Assembly (NCBI GenBank): GCA_013396995.1
Contig: VWZP01001599.1
Span: forward strand, 1,327,946-1,391,945
DNA length: 64,000 nucleotides
Direction of reading: 5' to 3'
Source: Dicaeum eximium
Taxonomy: Eukaryota; Chordata; Aves; Passeriformes; Dicaeidae
The position numbers were made by a program, and so were the translations under genes. The notes below the pieces were generated by a model. The model was given only the letters and a program-made list of their open reading frames with translations, was not told where the DNA came from and did no database searches. This document shows, in pieces, positions 1 to 12,786 of this stretch. The first letter of the stretch is position 1. Each line of letters opens with the position of its first letter.

Positions 1-3000
1 CATGTTTTTATGAATTGTGTCTTTGTGCAGGCTTGAGCATTCATTTGGACAAATCATACAGAAGCTGAGAGGAAGTTTAAAAAAAAAAAAGTATAAAAAT
101 GACTTCTGAAACACTGAGAAGGGAAGCATTCACCATTGCAGCCACTCTCTTTAGCCAGTTTTCACATTTACACCACTCTCAGTCTTGCTTAAATTGAAGT
201 CTGCTCTCAGTAGGTAAGAGCTAGCAAGACCTACTTTCACAATTCAAGTGAAGCCAAATGCTACCCATCACATCAGTTAAAAGTTTATACAACCTACAAA
301 CCTATTAATTTTATAAAGTAAACTATTTCAATTAAGGTAAAAAATCCCAAAGAGAAGCCTAGCAGAAAAGGGCAGAACTGCTGTATGTGATGAACACAAT
401 TATTAGGCATTATGCCTGATTCTTTATTCTGCGAGAGATTAAAACAGTTGGTCTATCAACAAATTCCTACACTCAGTTACAACAATATTTGCAGTTTTCA
501 GACTACACAAGGGAAGAGCAATGTAGTAATGTACAGAATGGTGGCAGTTATGGTAAGCCTATTTTTTCCCCATACTTCTGCCTTTATTTCACAATTTAAT
601 TTTTATCAATGCATGATACTCATCAGATACACAAGAGAAGTCCTACTCCTATTTATTTTCCAGCCTAAGACACTCCGAAGTTTATTTTATTTTTAAGGAG
701 TTATACATATCGGCTTCAAATGCCCCGAGATCGCTCTTCCTGTTCCTGCCCCATGAGAAGCGACACTGGTTGGAGAATGCTGTGTGTGCCTATATATGGT
801 CACGGAGTGCGCGCTCCACCGCAGCGCTCGCAGTGCCACTGTCAGCTGCTCCTCCGACTCTGCTGAGGGCCATCTAACAGAGACATTCAAACTCTCCCTC
901 TCTCATTTTTCTTTCCCCCCTTTTAACTCGACTGAAACACAGCTATTTCAGAGTTTTATTTGCTAGGCGCCCTGGCAGCTCACTCCTTCAATCAACATCC
1001 ATGCTGCACAGAAAAAATATGCAGATAAGCAGGATGCTGTGAAACCACATACTCACCCTTTCTCTTTCCTACACAGCCCCTATTTCAAATTCAGAAATTC
1101 AGCTGTGAACTCTTTGCAGCAGGGAGACCCACCCCTTCCTCTGCACTCAGGTTAAAGTTCACTGCTCCATGGCAATAAAAATGAAATAGTGAAATAGATA
1201 CTAACAGCCCTTTTTACCTAAGAAATTGCATGAAAATTTAGGAGGGGGCGGAAAAGGAGGAAGACGGAGGGCATTCAAGAGATTCCCACAATAATTTCCA
1301 CTCAAAGACAACTTTGTTGCTAATCACAGGGGAATAAAAAGAGCTTCCCAAAGTTACGTTTATCACTATTACAGCAGGCTCAAAGCATTGTACATCATGC
1401 ATTTACATTCTGGATTCCTGAGGGTACCTTTGCTATCTTACAACACACAATAAATCTCCCACTCACAGAAACCTATGTTTGGCAAAAAAAAGATGGTAAG
1501 ATATCACATCCAGAAGGGAGCTCCTGGAACAGCAGAGTCTAGAGAGCTCTGTTCCCAGTCATGCCTTCTGTGTAGTTCTTGTTCAAAACCTGTCTGCAGG
1601 CAACTAAACAAATGGGTTTGTCGTGACCCACTTAACTCTATTTACAGGTTGCTACAGGGTTTTCTCACGATTAGCTCACAGTCACATAAATATTAACACA
1701 GACATCAGTTAAATGAGGCAATTTGAATTCTCTCAAAATCTGTAATTCTCTCAAAATCAAGAGATACAGCTTGTACTCGCTGGAGTGATACTGGACATAA
1801 CACTTACCTAGTTTTATTTAGTTCTGAGTTTGATTCAAACTTGTGATTTAAGTTCAGCTTGAGCTGTACCATTATTTTTCAATATGCAGCTTCGCTGTTC
1901 CTTATAAAGCAAAACTGCTCTGACATCTACCACTCAAAATTAGTTTTGCATTGACGTATATAACACATCAAGAAGCACTGTCTAAGGTTCAAATACTTGC
2001 AAGATACAATGCTTGATGCTCTATCAAACACCAACATAGATTTTGACTTTGTAAACCCTTCAGTGTTTAAAGAAAATGTAACTGGCTTCCCCTTTGGATA
2101 GCTAGATATTTGGTACTACTGGCTCCAATTGCTCATTAAATCTTTAGGTTAGATATTTCCCAGGATGTTACACTAGTATTTTTACAAACTCCTATGTATC
2201 ACCAGTGCTCATCTATTTCTGTGAGTTTTCAGACAAGCACACTGATCTAGCTAAAGAATAGCTTTAGAATGTGGAAAGAAGATAGCAACCAATTTAGCTA
2301 AAAAAGAACTTTAAATAATTATTATTGCTTCCTGCTGACAGTTCAGTGAGGCAAAAAAGCCTTCAAACAGGTGGACAAACTCCGAGAACAGCAACGTGAG
2401 AAAGGGATTACCCCGTATCAGCAGCAGACTGCCTCCACAGCATCTCATGAAACCTCACCTACCCGCGGGTATAACTCCAAACAGTGAAACAGCACCCCAA
2501 AACATGCATCATCTCACACAAACACAGAACAAAGGCAAATTCTCTCTGGTAGAGAGGGAATGAATATAAACTCAGTGTTGCAACTGCCTTCCTACCAAGC
2601 TCAACCAAAAATTGACTGCAGTATCCAATTAACTTCTGCTTCTATAAGAGCTAAGGAAAAAACCCTGTAAAAATGTGGTTCTGTGGCACAGGAAAGGAGG
2701 GGCACATTCCATACCTATGGCTTTCACTGAACAGACATTTCCTTAACTGTAATGCCTAAAGCTGCATTGCATCTGGAGAACATGTGTTTTCCTCAATTAT
2801 TTTTGATACTCAAGTATTTAAGAGTATGTAACAGTACCAGCACTTCACAGTGGTGCAAAAAGTAAATCTTACACAACATGTGGTAATTTAGCTGCCTTCT
2901 TTCTACCTGACGACATGACTTCAATAATGAGATTTATTTTCACAAAAATAACCACTTTGAACGGTGGTGGATGCTTCACTGTAGGTTCTTTCAGCAGAAG

Positions 3001-3262
3001 AGTATCTAAATATCATAAGTCTTCATCTTAAAACCACTTTATACACCACATCATATTAAGAAGGATTAAAAAAACCCAAACTCAAAACAGGACTCCTGAA
3101 AGTCATTGTAGCAGGCCCAGATAGCAAAAAGGAATATGAAAGCAATGGGTGTCACTTGAGTAATACACAAGCCTTACCATAAAATAAATTCAGAAGATAA
3201 ATCTCCCACATTTTATTCTGCAGTTATTCTTATTACTCCTTAGTATATAAAATTGGAAACCT

Positions 3263-3354
3263 TTATAGATATATATTTATATAGAGCTATTTTTATATAT
3301 ATTGTATAATGTATATATATATACACAACTATTTATAATTATATATAAATATAT
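3263..3354. repeat. AT-rich simple repeat
   Basis: About 90 bases made almost only of A and T, with alternating TA runs such as gtatatatatatac. It is a low-complexity microsatellite within CAPZA2 intron 1. No coding or regulatory role is visible. Confidence 0.85.
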
Positions 3355-6300
3355 GCAATAGTAGCCAAGCAACTGCATAGTTAAGCTTATGGATCAGACA
3401 GACAACAGATAAGCAGCATAAAAAATTATTTCCTTGCAAAAGTCATTCATGGAAAACTGAAAAAGTAGTAAAATTTTACATTTAATGAAAAGCAAAAGCA
3501 TTAAGTTTTATTTGAGAAGTAAGTGGTGTAAGAAATGGCTAACTAAGACTTCACAAAGAAAGAAGCCAACAGTGCCATCTCCCACATAAAAACCCAAGAC
3601 ATCCTGTTACAGGGACATCAGCACACATGACCCTCAGCTGCAGCACCGAGGCCTCTCTTTCTCAGCAGTCTCTACCAAGTCCTGTCCACTGTAAGCTAAA
3701 AAGCACTTGGTTCATATTTGCAAAGTATTCTTCTACTACAAAGCCCAAGTTTTTAAAAGTGATTCTTCCTCCTACATCATTTGTTATAATGAGATACTCC
3801 AAGGACATTAAGCCCAGATTCAACAGCAGTGGGGAGAAAAAAGGAAAGTAACAGAGCTTGCTCTATGAAAACGGATAGAATAAGGTACCACCCTAACTGT
3901 TATGTCTCCCCCTCCCAACTCCAGTGTCTTACAATTCTCTCTCAAAGTTACCTATTCAAGGTTTTAATGCCTTCTGTCAAGCTAAAAAAGTATTTGAAGT
4001 ATTTTACATTTCAGAAGCTTTTTTACTCAAGGATTAAAAAAGTAACTGCCACATGGTCAAAAACCTGCTTTCATTTCTCAACAAGCACTTTAAAATCCTT
4101 TACATCCCACTTCCAGAACCTGAACGTGACTATTATACAGGGCTGCCTGTGAAAAATACCCTTATTTGCTAAATAATGCAGCTAAAACCCTCTTCCTGTT
4201 CTTTTTTGACTGCCAAAATTGAAACCAACCAGAAATAGAATTTCGGAGCAGAACTGCAGGTTGAAGACTGTATTGGTAGGCAGCAGAACCATATCTGTTA
4301 TATCATAAATTAATGTCTCCATCTCTGTATCTGCCAATAACTTGTTATATTACTCTATTTTTCCTTTAATTTGTTTCTCTTATCTACTTGAGCTATGAGG
4401 TTTCCTAGGTAGCAAGAAGTTTTGAGAGTACAAAGACAGGAAGAAGGGGGCTTCTGATGGTCCTCAGGTGCCACTGCATCACGAATACTCCAATACTCCC
4501 TAACACGGTAGAAATAATCCTCAAAGGGTACCTGATTTCTTCAAACTAGTACTAAGGAAAGAATATATAACCTTAAGTTTTAGGAGTCACTGATCTTTTA
4601 TTTATAATAACAGGTTTCATTTGAATTCATCATCAAGCTTCAAGTAATTACTTTTAACTTGTCAAAAAGGCAAACAATTTTGCTTTGCACAGTAACTCAC
4701 TATGGAGGTACACAGTAAAAGAGAAGCAGCACTGTACACAAGTTGCAACAATTATAAATTAGAAAAAGCTTCTGACCCTGGGCTTAGATGAACATTGCAA
4801 CACCTCACCCAGAGAGCCAGTACAGTCTTTGTTCCTGGAGATGCCAAAACCCAAAGGGCAAGTCTAATCAACCTGACCTAACCTGGCCCATTTTGACTAA
4901 TCAGCATTTGAGTAACCTTCAAAAATTTCTTCCAGCCAGTATGACTGTAGAAGTAAACCAAGTTATTATTTGCAGTTACACATACAGTATGTATATGATC
5001 TCTTCTTCAGACAGTGTTTAACAGTTTCCCAAGAAAGTGATTCAAATACCTGTCCTTCAATCTCAATGGTATGGATGCATTTTTAGTTAAAAAAAAAACA
5101 AAACCAACTAACTCAAGACAACACACTATCTTCACACATATTTTCATGTATATCCTGAGAAGGACATGAAAATCCTAACTCTTAGAAGGCCTCCAATATT
5201 CAAAATTACATGTCAGTCTGAAAAGCACTCCTAACTTCCTCATTCTTACTAAAGAATTTCATCAATATATTATGAAGGACACTTGCAAGACTTCAAGTTT
5301 ACTTTATAGATTACAGTGCAATTATACCCAGAAAAGGTTATTCATATGCAGCTCCTACTCATCTACAAATCTCATTTGAAACAATTCTGAAACTCAGAAT
5401 TCTAAATCCTTTCCAAATGAACAATGAAGAGCACAGGAATTGCTTAAACACGTGTAAATGAGAAAAGTAACTTTTTTTTCTGTCAAAAATTCTGCTAATG
5501 CTTTCAAAGCAGTTTTAGGAAAAATGTTTATATTTGCATTGAGAGAAGTACCTGAGCCTTCCACATTGGTGGGCTTGCACATCTTAAGTGCAATCTGCTG
5601 TTAATGTATTAAGCTCTAAAGACAACATTTCAGGTGAGAGATTCATTTTACTGGCATAGACTTTTCATTCCAAAGCAAGGCCATAAGAAATGGGTTTTCC
5701 TTAATCTAACAAAACTATACTGCAGAGTTTAGTGTAACTTTGTTACATAAATTAGGTGTCAAAATCTACAAATCTAAGAAGTTACAAGTTACCCAATGCA
5801 CCAGGAAATACCCGGATGCCATCCAGGCTCACTTTCACAAATGGGACTACTTCCTCATTATAAGAGAAGTTTTCTTCTAATCACACAGTTAAACCCCATC
5901 TTTCCAAAAAAAGTGAAACTAGTGAGATATAAGCTTGCTGAAAGAGCTGTAGTTCATTTTTAAAAAAATATGTTTGACAACTCCCATACTTATTATGTTC
6001 AGCATTTTAAGGAATGCAAGAGCTAATTTAGTGTTTAAAAACTTCACATGTTATCCTTTCCTCTTTGATTTTCTGAAGCTGTATCTCAAGTCATACACAG
6101 CTATTTAATTCCTGTGCTTTGTAGATTCACGTTAAAAACAAAAAATCCCAACCAAACCTACAGAAAACACGTCCCTTCAAGTCACCAAAAATGGACTAGA
6201 GAACACTTGTTTTATGATTTAAATGCTTTTTGTGTTGTTGTTTGTAAATGAGTATTTACATTAGCAAATGCAACTTTTACAGTAAAATCAGTACCTTTCA

Positions 6301-8127
6301 TTAGTTATGGCCTATACTCATGTAGATAAATTGCACCTTTAATATTCCCACTAATATGCTTACTAAAAATATTTTTATATATGTTTATTAGTTTTTTTGT
6401 AGCTACAGGTAAGAAAACAATTTCTAGATAAAATGGAATAAAATTGGACTGCAAAAAATGGTTCCTAGACTTCAACAAAACTACTTCAAATATCCTGCAT
6501 ACATAAATAGGTTTTGCATTCAAAACTTGTTACATGATGATGCATTATCCATAGGAAGGGTGCAGAAGTGATGAATTTGTTGCTTGAGAGTTCAGGCTGT
6601 CAAGATTTCCACCTCTTGCACCCCATTTTTAAATAAACAAACTGAATCAAAAAACAAACTTATGTTATTCAATGTACCTAAAAGCTTCTGAACTTTCAGT
6701 GACCTATGTGAATAATGCAACTACAGAACACTGTGGATCACAAAAGCTGTCTTTGGCACTGAAAAATCGCTGCTCCTGGATGCTAAAAGCAGTAACTTTC
6801 ACTGGCAATGGTACAACTTCAGATCTTTGGATCTACACCAATCTTACACACCTTATTTGCTACAAATAGTTCTCTTTTTTTTTTTTTGAAAGCTTGTTCA
6901 AATTTATTGTCACACTCATTGCATCACTGAAAGAAAACTGAAAAGCTTTCAGTTTTGAAACTGAAAGCTTCAAAAATCTATTAAAAATGTGAATCTAAGG
7001 AACAAGATTGAGTTCAAAACCATTTATGCCATCTTAAATACTGAAATGCTCTTTCGGGTTCTTCTTCCTTGGTTTTAAAGATTATTCACCTGAACTGTAA
7101 CAATCTGGTTTGCCATTATTCCAATTATGCCCCTTTCTATATTGTCAATTCTCAATTATGCTGAACACTGCAAGTTTTAAACTTGAATTATGCTACAGCT
7201 AAACACAGTCATCTTAAATCCAGCAATAGTAAGGTACACGGAACTGCTTACTGCCTTTGTAACACTTAAATCTTTTGACTAAACATGAAGTAAGATATGA
7301 CTCAAAGACCTTTCTGAACTTGTCCTATCATTACATCACTCAATCTCCTATTTATTTGTGCTCATACATCATTATTACAAGTCTGAGACAAAAAAAGTTC
7401 TGTTATTTGGTTCACCTTCTTTCCTCCTCGAGTTTTAGGAATTTCAGGGTTCTAGTTATGTCTCTGCTGAAATTATCTACAGAACTACATCACCACCATC
7501 ATCTGCATCAGCCTTCAATATTATCAGTTCTGTATCATGGAAGGAAAGTATATACAGAAGCAATGTGATTTATTTCTCGTGAAAATCAACGTTTGCCTCT
7601 TCACATCTACTCCTGCATTTATTTATAGTCCCAACTCGATGAGTGAGAAGGGTGTGTTTGTCAAATGCTGTCCAGCTTATTTTTTTTTTAAGCTCAGTAA
7701 AACTGAATACTCAAAATAATATTTTGACTGTACAATGACAGCACAACTTAATGCACCAGAAATAAAATCTTAAGGTATCACATGTATTGCCACATGTTTA
7801 TTTTCCATGAGTTTGCAGTATTATCCATCTTTGGTTTCTTAGCCAATAAAATATACTCTCAGACTTGGAAAATTCCACTCATACAGGCTAATCAATTTTA
7901 TATGGGACTGATACAGAAATCAATTTAAATTTACAATGGATGAGTGCTCATTCTATTCACTTATACCAAGGCAGGACGAGTCTGCACTCATTTTCAGAGA
8001 AAAGAAAAAACAAACTCAGTGAGTGGAAGAAAGTCCAGAACTTAACTCCATCAGCCACAGAAGCACAGGCAGCGCTGCCAAGATCATACAGAGACAAGAT
8101 AAAACTGTCATTCTGTCTTTTATTATT

Positions 8128-8362
8128 TGACAGAACAAGAAGCAATGGGCATGAAATGAAACACAGGAGGTGCCATCTGAGCACAAGGAAACACTTTTTC
8201 ACTGCAAGGGTGACCAAGCACTGCCCCAGGTTGTCCAAGGAAGCTGTGGAGTCTGCATCCCTAGAGATTTCCAAAAGCCATCTGCACACAGTACCGGGCA
8301 GCCTGCTCTACATGACTCTACAATATCATGTCCAAGGATCCCTTCCAGTCTTAACTGGAACT
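8128..8362 (+). mobile_element. CR1 LINE 3' fragment
   Basis: The plus strand reads like the 3' end of a CR1 element: a gacagaacaag start, the cacaggaggtgccatctgagc block, then the aaacactttttcactgcaagg and gtgaccaagcactg blocks, and a decayed ggatcccttccagtcttaac end. Translation gives the familiar CR1 tail pattern (RKHFFTARVTKH, then EAVESASLEI). It is 5'-truncated, as most CR1 copies are, and diverged. The long open frame over this site (7940-8533) is a by-product of the repeat. Confidence 0.8.
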
Positions 8363-9268
8363 TATCTTGCCAGTGATGGCAAGATAACTTGCAGTCAAAG
8401 TATTTTCAGCATACCTTCTGGAACAACGTACTTGATTAGTGTTACTTGTATTTTCTATAAGGGGCTAGAAAAAACGCAATTACCACTTATACTTCTGAAT
8501 TTCATTACTTGTATCAACAGCATTGAAATGTGATTTAAGTAGAGGAAGGCAGAGTCTTCAAAGCTCTTGGAAAGAGGATACGAAGATCTAGGTGCTATGC
8601 ACTCCTAGGCATATCAGTGCATCTCTACTTATAAAACACGTTCAAACAGAAAATCTGTCTTACTCTAACCACTTAGATATTTTAGACATCCTTCTAACAA
8701 GTTTGAAACATCATTTTCTGAGTCATCTCACAAGTTCCGCAGACATGAAAATGTAAGTTTTTAGAGTGGAAAGTGAGGAAGAACATGCATTACATAAAGG
8801 CAGGAGCAGTGCACCATGCACACAAAATACCACACCCTAGCCTGCAAACAGGCAGCTGCCGTGAAGCTGGATCTCCCAGAGGGTGACAAGGACCACTGAT
8901 AACTGAGGTCTCACAGAACATCCTGCTCCTTTTGAGACTTTTCTGGAAAAATCTGCCTTAAATTTGAGTTCCCAACTGCTCCAAAAGGAGTACATGGCAC
9001 ATCTCTCTAACACCGTCCCTGTGCTCCTTGACCTCGCACTTCCCCAGTTACTGCCTCCTAGCAGGAAGCAAAACAGCCTTCCTCATTCCCGCAGCTCCTT
9101 CCCCTCGTAAATCACGCGTATCCCATCTCCTGCCGGAGCCCGCGGGGGTGCCTGAGGCTGGGTGCCTCGGAGCAGCCGGCTGGCACGGGCACGGCGCCTG
9201 GGGAAGGGAAGTGGCGGTGGGGGAAGGGAAAGCCCTTCCGCGCCTCTCCCGCCTCTCCCCGCCATCCC

Positions 9269-9276
9269 NNNNNNNN
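9269..9276. other. Assembly gap (8 N)
   Basis: Eight undetermined bases lie in the GC-rich island downstream of the CAPZA2 exon 1 donor. The true length may differ from eight. The gap is within intron 1 and does not touch the coding exon. Confidence 0.99.
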
Positions 9277-9422
9277 AGCCGGCCCTGCCCCGGCCTCCCC
9301 CCGCCCCTCCCGCGGCCGGGCCCGGCTGCGCGGCCGCGCTCAGAACGGGAGCCCCGCCGGCTCGGAGGGACGGAGCACAAGAGGGCGGCGCGGCTCGGCG
9401 CAGCCTATCCACCCATCCCCAC

Positions 9423-9461
9423 CTTCTCCTCGTCGGACAGCTGCTCCTCCAGGTCCGCCAT
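9423..9461 (-). CDS. CAPZA2: CAPZA2 exon 1, F-actin capping protein alpha-2 (first 13 codons)
   Basis: On the minus strand an ATG at 9461 opens MADLEEQLSDEEK, the N-terminus of the F-actin capping protein alpha subunit, followed by a donor AAG|gtgggg. CapZ alpha pairs with CapZ beta and caps barbed ends of actin filaments in the cytoplasm. The start has a good context (A at -3, G at +4). The next residue in frame, V from the intron, happens to match the true exon 2 residue. CAPZA1 is very similar here, but MET as upstream neighbour in the same orientation identifies CAPZA2, as in human 7q31. The other exons are off the left edge. Confidence 0.93.
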
Positions 9462-9464
9462 CTT
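9453..9464 (-). promoter_or_regulatory. CAPZA2: YY1-like motif over the CAPZA2 start codon
   Basis: The minus strand reads AAGATGGCGGAC, which fits the AAnATGGCG core bound by YY1. In many housekeeping CpG promoters this motif sits just downstream of the transcription start and often overlaps the ATG, as here. Binding is inferred from sequence only. Confidence 0.45.
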
Positions 9465-9571
9465 CCCGTCCGGCTGCGCCCGCCCCCTCCCGCTCCTCCT
9501 TCCCGGCAGGAAGGGCGGGACCCGCACGCGCTCCGTGCGGAGGCGGTGCTGTGTGCGCGCGCGCGGCGGGC

Positions 9572-9752
9572 GGGGATCCCGGCGTGGAGCGACCAAGTGG
9601 GAATGGGAACGGGGGGGTCCCGGGGTGGAGAGCCGTGGTGGGAATGGGAACCGGGGGGTCCCGGGGTGGAGCGGCGTGGTGGGAATGGGAACCGGGGGGT
9701 CCTGGGGTGGAGCGGCGTGGTGAGAATGGAAAGTGGGGGAGCCTGGAATGGG
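9572..9752 (+). repeat. 41-bp G-rich minisatellite
   Basis: Three full units of 41 bases (9599-9639, 9640-9680, 9681-9721) are flanked by a partial unit on the left (from about 9572) and a decayed one on the right (to about 9752). The unit starts gggaatgggaaccggggggt and continues through a ggggtggag segment. Full units differ by only a few bases. The G-rich strand is the plus strand. It lies 110-290 bases upstream of the CAPZA2 start codon, in the promoter or 5' UTR region. Confidence 0.9.
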
Positions 9753-9794
9753 TTGATCGGCAATTGGAGTTGTGAGCAGCCAGAAGTAAAACTC

Positions 9795-10112
9795 ACAAAA
9801 TCAATTAGGTTGTAAAAGATCTCTGAGGTCATCGAGTCCAACCTATGATGAGCACTACCTGTTCAACTAGACCATGGCATCAGTGCCACATCCAGTTTCT
9901 TCTCAAATAGCTCCAGGGACAGTAATCCCCCCATCTCCGTGGGCAGCTCATTTCCATACCTAATCGCCCGCTCCGTTGAAGAAATTCCTGCTAACATCCA
10001 TAATAAACCTCCCCCGGCACATCTTAGGGCTGTGTCCTCTCGTCCTGTCTCTGGTTGCCTGGGAAAGGAGCCCTGCAGCTGGCTGCAGCCTGCTCTCCCG
10101 CAGGAGGAGATG
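9795..10112 (-). mobile_element. CR1 LINE fragment, minus orientation
   Basis: The plus strand shows the reverse complement of a CR1 3' region: a gaggtcatcgagtccaacc end, then accatggcatcagtgccacatccag, then ggctgtgtcctctcgtcctg and ggttgcctgggaaaggag. It closely parallels the copy at 27688-28325. It is 5'-truncated, ending near 10112, where GC-rich unique sequence starts. The open frames over it are not genes. Confidence 0.9.
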
Positions 10113-12688
10113 TCCCGGTCCCAGCCCCACCGGGACAGGTGCTCGGTGCGGTCAGTGCGGGCCGGGAATGGCGCTGGGGCCCGGGCACCCCGCGGGCGCT
10201 GCGGGAGGCTGGGGGAAGCTCAGTCTGATATGGGCGACAGAGAAATGTGTGAAGTGATTTGTACTGTAGAGGGTTGGGCATGGAATGGGGTCAGTGGGAG
10301 AAAAAGAAGTAGATTGGAACTTTTTTACTTCCAGACTGAGAAATTGTGAAGAATGTCATCCAGCGATGTGACATTGCAGCTACACGGGGATTTGGGATGA
10401 TGACTTGCAAGGATTGCCTCTGGGCTAGTGGTTACTCTTTGGTAACATTTAAAAGTACAATTTCTTAATGTCCAGCACAGTGTACTTCACCTCAGTTATG
10501 AGAAACAAGGAAAAGCTGATCGTTGATGGGAAAATCACAGGTGTTGAGGTACACCCACATCAGTCATGGTTACTGGTGTGAGTGTAGCCAGGTTCAAGCC
10601 AAAGGATCTTGTTATGCTATGGAGTTCAGCCACATCTGTCTTTCTTGCATGAGTGTTTCTGCACAAATGCTGCCAATGTGAAGCAGAACAAATTATGCCG
10701 ATATCTGTAGAGATTTTTAGGGCTGTTACTCTAGATGCTGTAAGAGGACTGTCACATGAAAGTGAAGGAAAGTCAAATTGGACATAAAGTTGTTTCAGCT
10801 CAATGTGGGTATTCTAATGGCACAAAGAAAGTATATAATGAAAACATGTAAATGAAAACAAGTAAAAATAATTAATGTATAGTTGGACAACATGGCTGGT
10901 TCAGGACAGTTGAAGAAAGATTTAAAATACCTGGAGGTCATGGAGGATAAAGGGAAGCCGTGGAGGATAAAGATAATGGACAGTAGTGTATTTATATCAG
11001 GAACAAGATAAATGACAACCAAAGCTAATGTTTGACAAGACCATTGCTAGATTCAGAGTGAAGTATAGAACAGAAAATGTGCATCTAAGGGATATCTGGG
11101 TTTTGAACATTTTGCATATATTATTTGGACTCAATAATAAAAGGTAATGCAGGGAACAGCATTGTGCAGCATTCAGTGTCAAGCAACAGTACTTTATGAT
11201 TTCCACCCAGGAGTCTTAAGAGTAACTACCTGAGGTCTGTGAAATGCTTCTCTTAATTTTTAACAGACCTTTGGATTTGCCATCTGGGGGATATTGCCAT
11301 GGGTGTTGCTTTATTTAACATGTATCAGGAAGATAGTTCAAAAAGGTAGATCTTCTCAGATAAATGTGAACAGTTTTCTTGTAAGTTAATATGTCTGTCT
11401 GTTGGATATACCATGTTTACACAAGATTTCTCTTGGAAGTTTGCTGAAACTAACATGATGAAGTGAATGATTCAGAGGAAGACTGATGATCATAGTCATA
11501 TGATCAAGACATAGAAACTAATGTGAATCTTCTTAATAGTATCCTCATAGGTACTTTACTGTGACCTTAGGACTTAATGGGAAATGAATAATCATGCAGA
11601 AATAATGCAACTTTTTGACTTTGTATTTTGTGGCTAAAGTATTTTGGACTCAGGAAGAATATGAAAATTTCAGAGGGATTTTAAAGGAGGACTAAAAATA
11701 ATCCTGGACATGCAGAAAAAAATTCAGGATATGAGGCTTAAGGATGCCAAGACTGAGAAGTGATTTTGGATATAGCAGTGATACACGAGTTAGTTTGGAA
11801 TTTAAACGCATCTTCTATGAAGTCATAGGTCTCTGCTTGCTGTCTTAAATTGAATACAGCTGATTTCAACCAGTAAATCTCATATATAAAATTCATATTT
11901 TTTCATGTGTCAGTATTTCTACACATTGATCAAAGGCTAATTTGCACTACAATCACATACAGAACAGCAAAATATCCTGTTGCTTACTAGCTAGCTCATG
12001 TGTTAGCAGCTGTCTAGTCCCATTATGTGAAGCTCACCATGGGCTAGCAGATCTTTCTGATGAGCAGCAACTGGTTTAGCAATGTAGTGGGAGAAAAATG
12101 AATTAATAATAAAAAGAACCCATCCACTCCCCAAAAAACAACAGCTACCTCATGAGTTTTACTTCATCTGAGCAGACACAGTAGAGCTGCCAGTCAAGTA
12201 CCTTGTTATTTTGCTGTACTGCTTCTGTTATTTTTTTCTGTGTTGATTCTCTAGAGCCATGCCCATGGCCCTTGAGCAGCACTGGGAAGGAGAGCACAGA
12301 GCTCCTTTCTGCAAGGTCTCCCTGCAGGGCTACCAATATGGCTTGAGAGAAGTGTAGCTTCTGTGCTAAAGCCATCCTGAAGATTGGCAATGAGGTGATA
12401 GGGCATAATGGTTAGCACAGCAGACCTCTGTTCTTCTGCACTGGCCCCAACACTGAGATAAATAATACAGAAAAAAAAAATTATGTTTTCATTCTTCTTC
12501 ATCAAGGCAGGTGATTGACATTTTATCTATTGCATCTGCTCAAAGGGCAAATTCATGAATGATGTATTTGGGGCCTACTTGTTTAACCTGGAAGATGTAC
12601 TACATTCTGTAGATTTTCTGTAATGAAAGATGTTTTATAACAAGTGACTAATTTTCTTTGTGTGACAGTACTTCCTTTTACATTTCAG
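10113..12688. other. Intergenic sequence upstream of CAPZA2
   Basis: The first 110 bases or so are GC-rich with CpGs and contain a 9-bp perfect hairpin (10111-10119 with 10129-10137). A short plus-strand frame beginning MALGPGHPAG starts at 10168, but nothing supports its use. The rest is ordinary AT-rich sequence without recognisable genes or repeats. A divergent transcript from the CAPZA2 island could start in this block; that is inference only. Confidence 0.5.
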
Positions 12689-12786
12689 CAGAAAATCAGG
12701 ATCCTTTCTTCAGAGAATTTTGGATTAAGCCCTTTCACAAGTCTGCCAATGTTACCAAACAATATATTCAAGGAGTAAAAGGACAG
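12689..12786 (+). other. Exon-like block of unknown identity
   Basis: A strong acceptor (pyrimidine-rich acttccttttacatttcag) is followed by 98 bases that are open in one frame and then by a good donor, ACAG|gtaaag. The frame has two leading bases and then 32 codons, starting ENQDPFFREFWIKPF. The surrounding stop-to-stop frame (12652-12831) is 60 codons with no ATG. I do not recognise the protein. It could be an internal exon of an unknown plus-strand transcript between CAPZA2 and MET, an old exon, or chance. Confidence 0.2.

Larger units (their letters stand above)
1..9422 (-). other. CAPZA2: CAPZA2 intron 1 (partial)
   Basis: This stretch lies downstream, in the minus-strand sense, of the CAPZA2 exon 1 splice donor. 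I searched it by eye on the minus strand for exon 2, which in vertebrates continues with a VRIAAKF-like sequence, and found nothing like it, so exon 2 lies beyond base 1. The content is AT-rich unique sequence with an AT microsatellite near 3.3 kb and one CR1 fragment near 8.2 kb. The open frames here are short, lack splice context and match no family I know. A long first intron is typical of CAPZA2. Confidence 0.8.
9120..9760. promoter_or_regulatory. CAPZA2: CpG-island promoter of CAPZA2
   Basis: GC content and CpG density rise sharply here against AT-rich flanks, with many CG dinucleotides (for example a GCGCGCGCG run near 9555). The CAPZA2 start codon lies inside it at 9461. No TATA box is obvious, which fits a housekeeping CpG promoter. 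The transcription start site cannot be placed from sequence alone but should lie at higher coordinates than 9461. The island contains an 8-base N gap and a G-rich minisatellite. A further GC-rich block at 10113-10220 is separated from it by a CR1. Confidence 0.8.

Noticed and set aside
7940..8533. Open frame of 197 codons on the plus strand
   Set aside because: Its middle is a CR1 3' fragment, and it has no splice or family support.
9028..9841. Several long overlapping frames on both strands around the CpG island
   Set aside because: They arise from GC-rich sequence with few stops, cross the N gap and the minisatellite, and are Pro/Arg/Gly-rich without any domain. Only the 13-codon CAPZA2 exon is supported.
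9939..10349. 136-codon plus-strand frame
   Set aside because: Most of it is antisense CR1 sequence.
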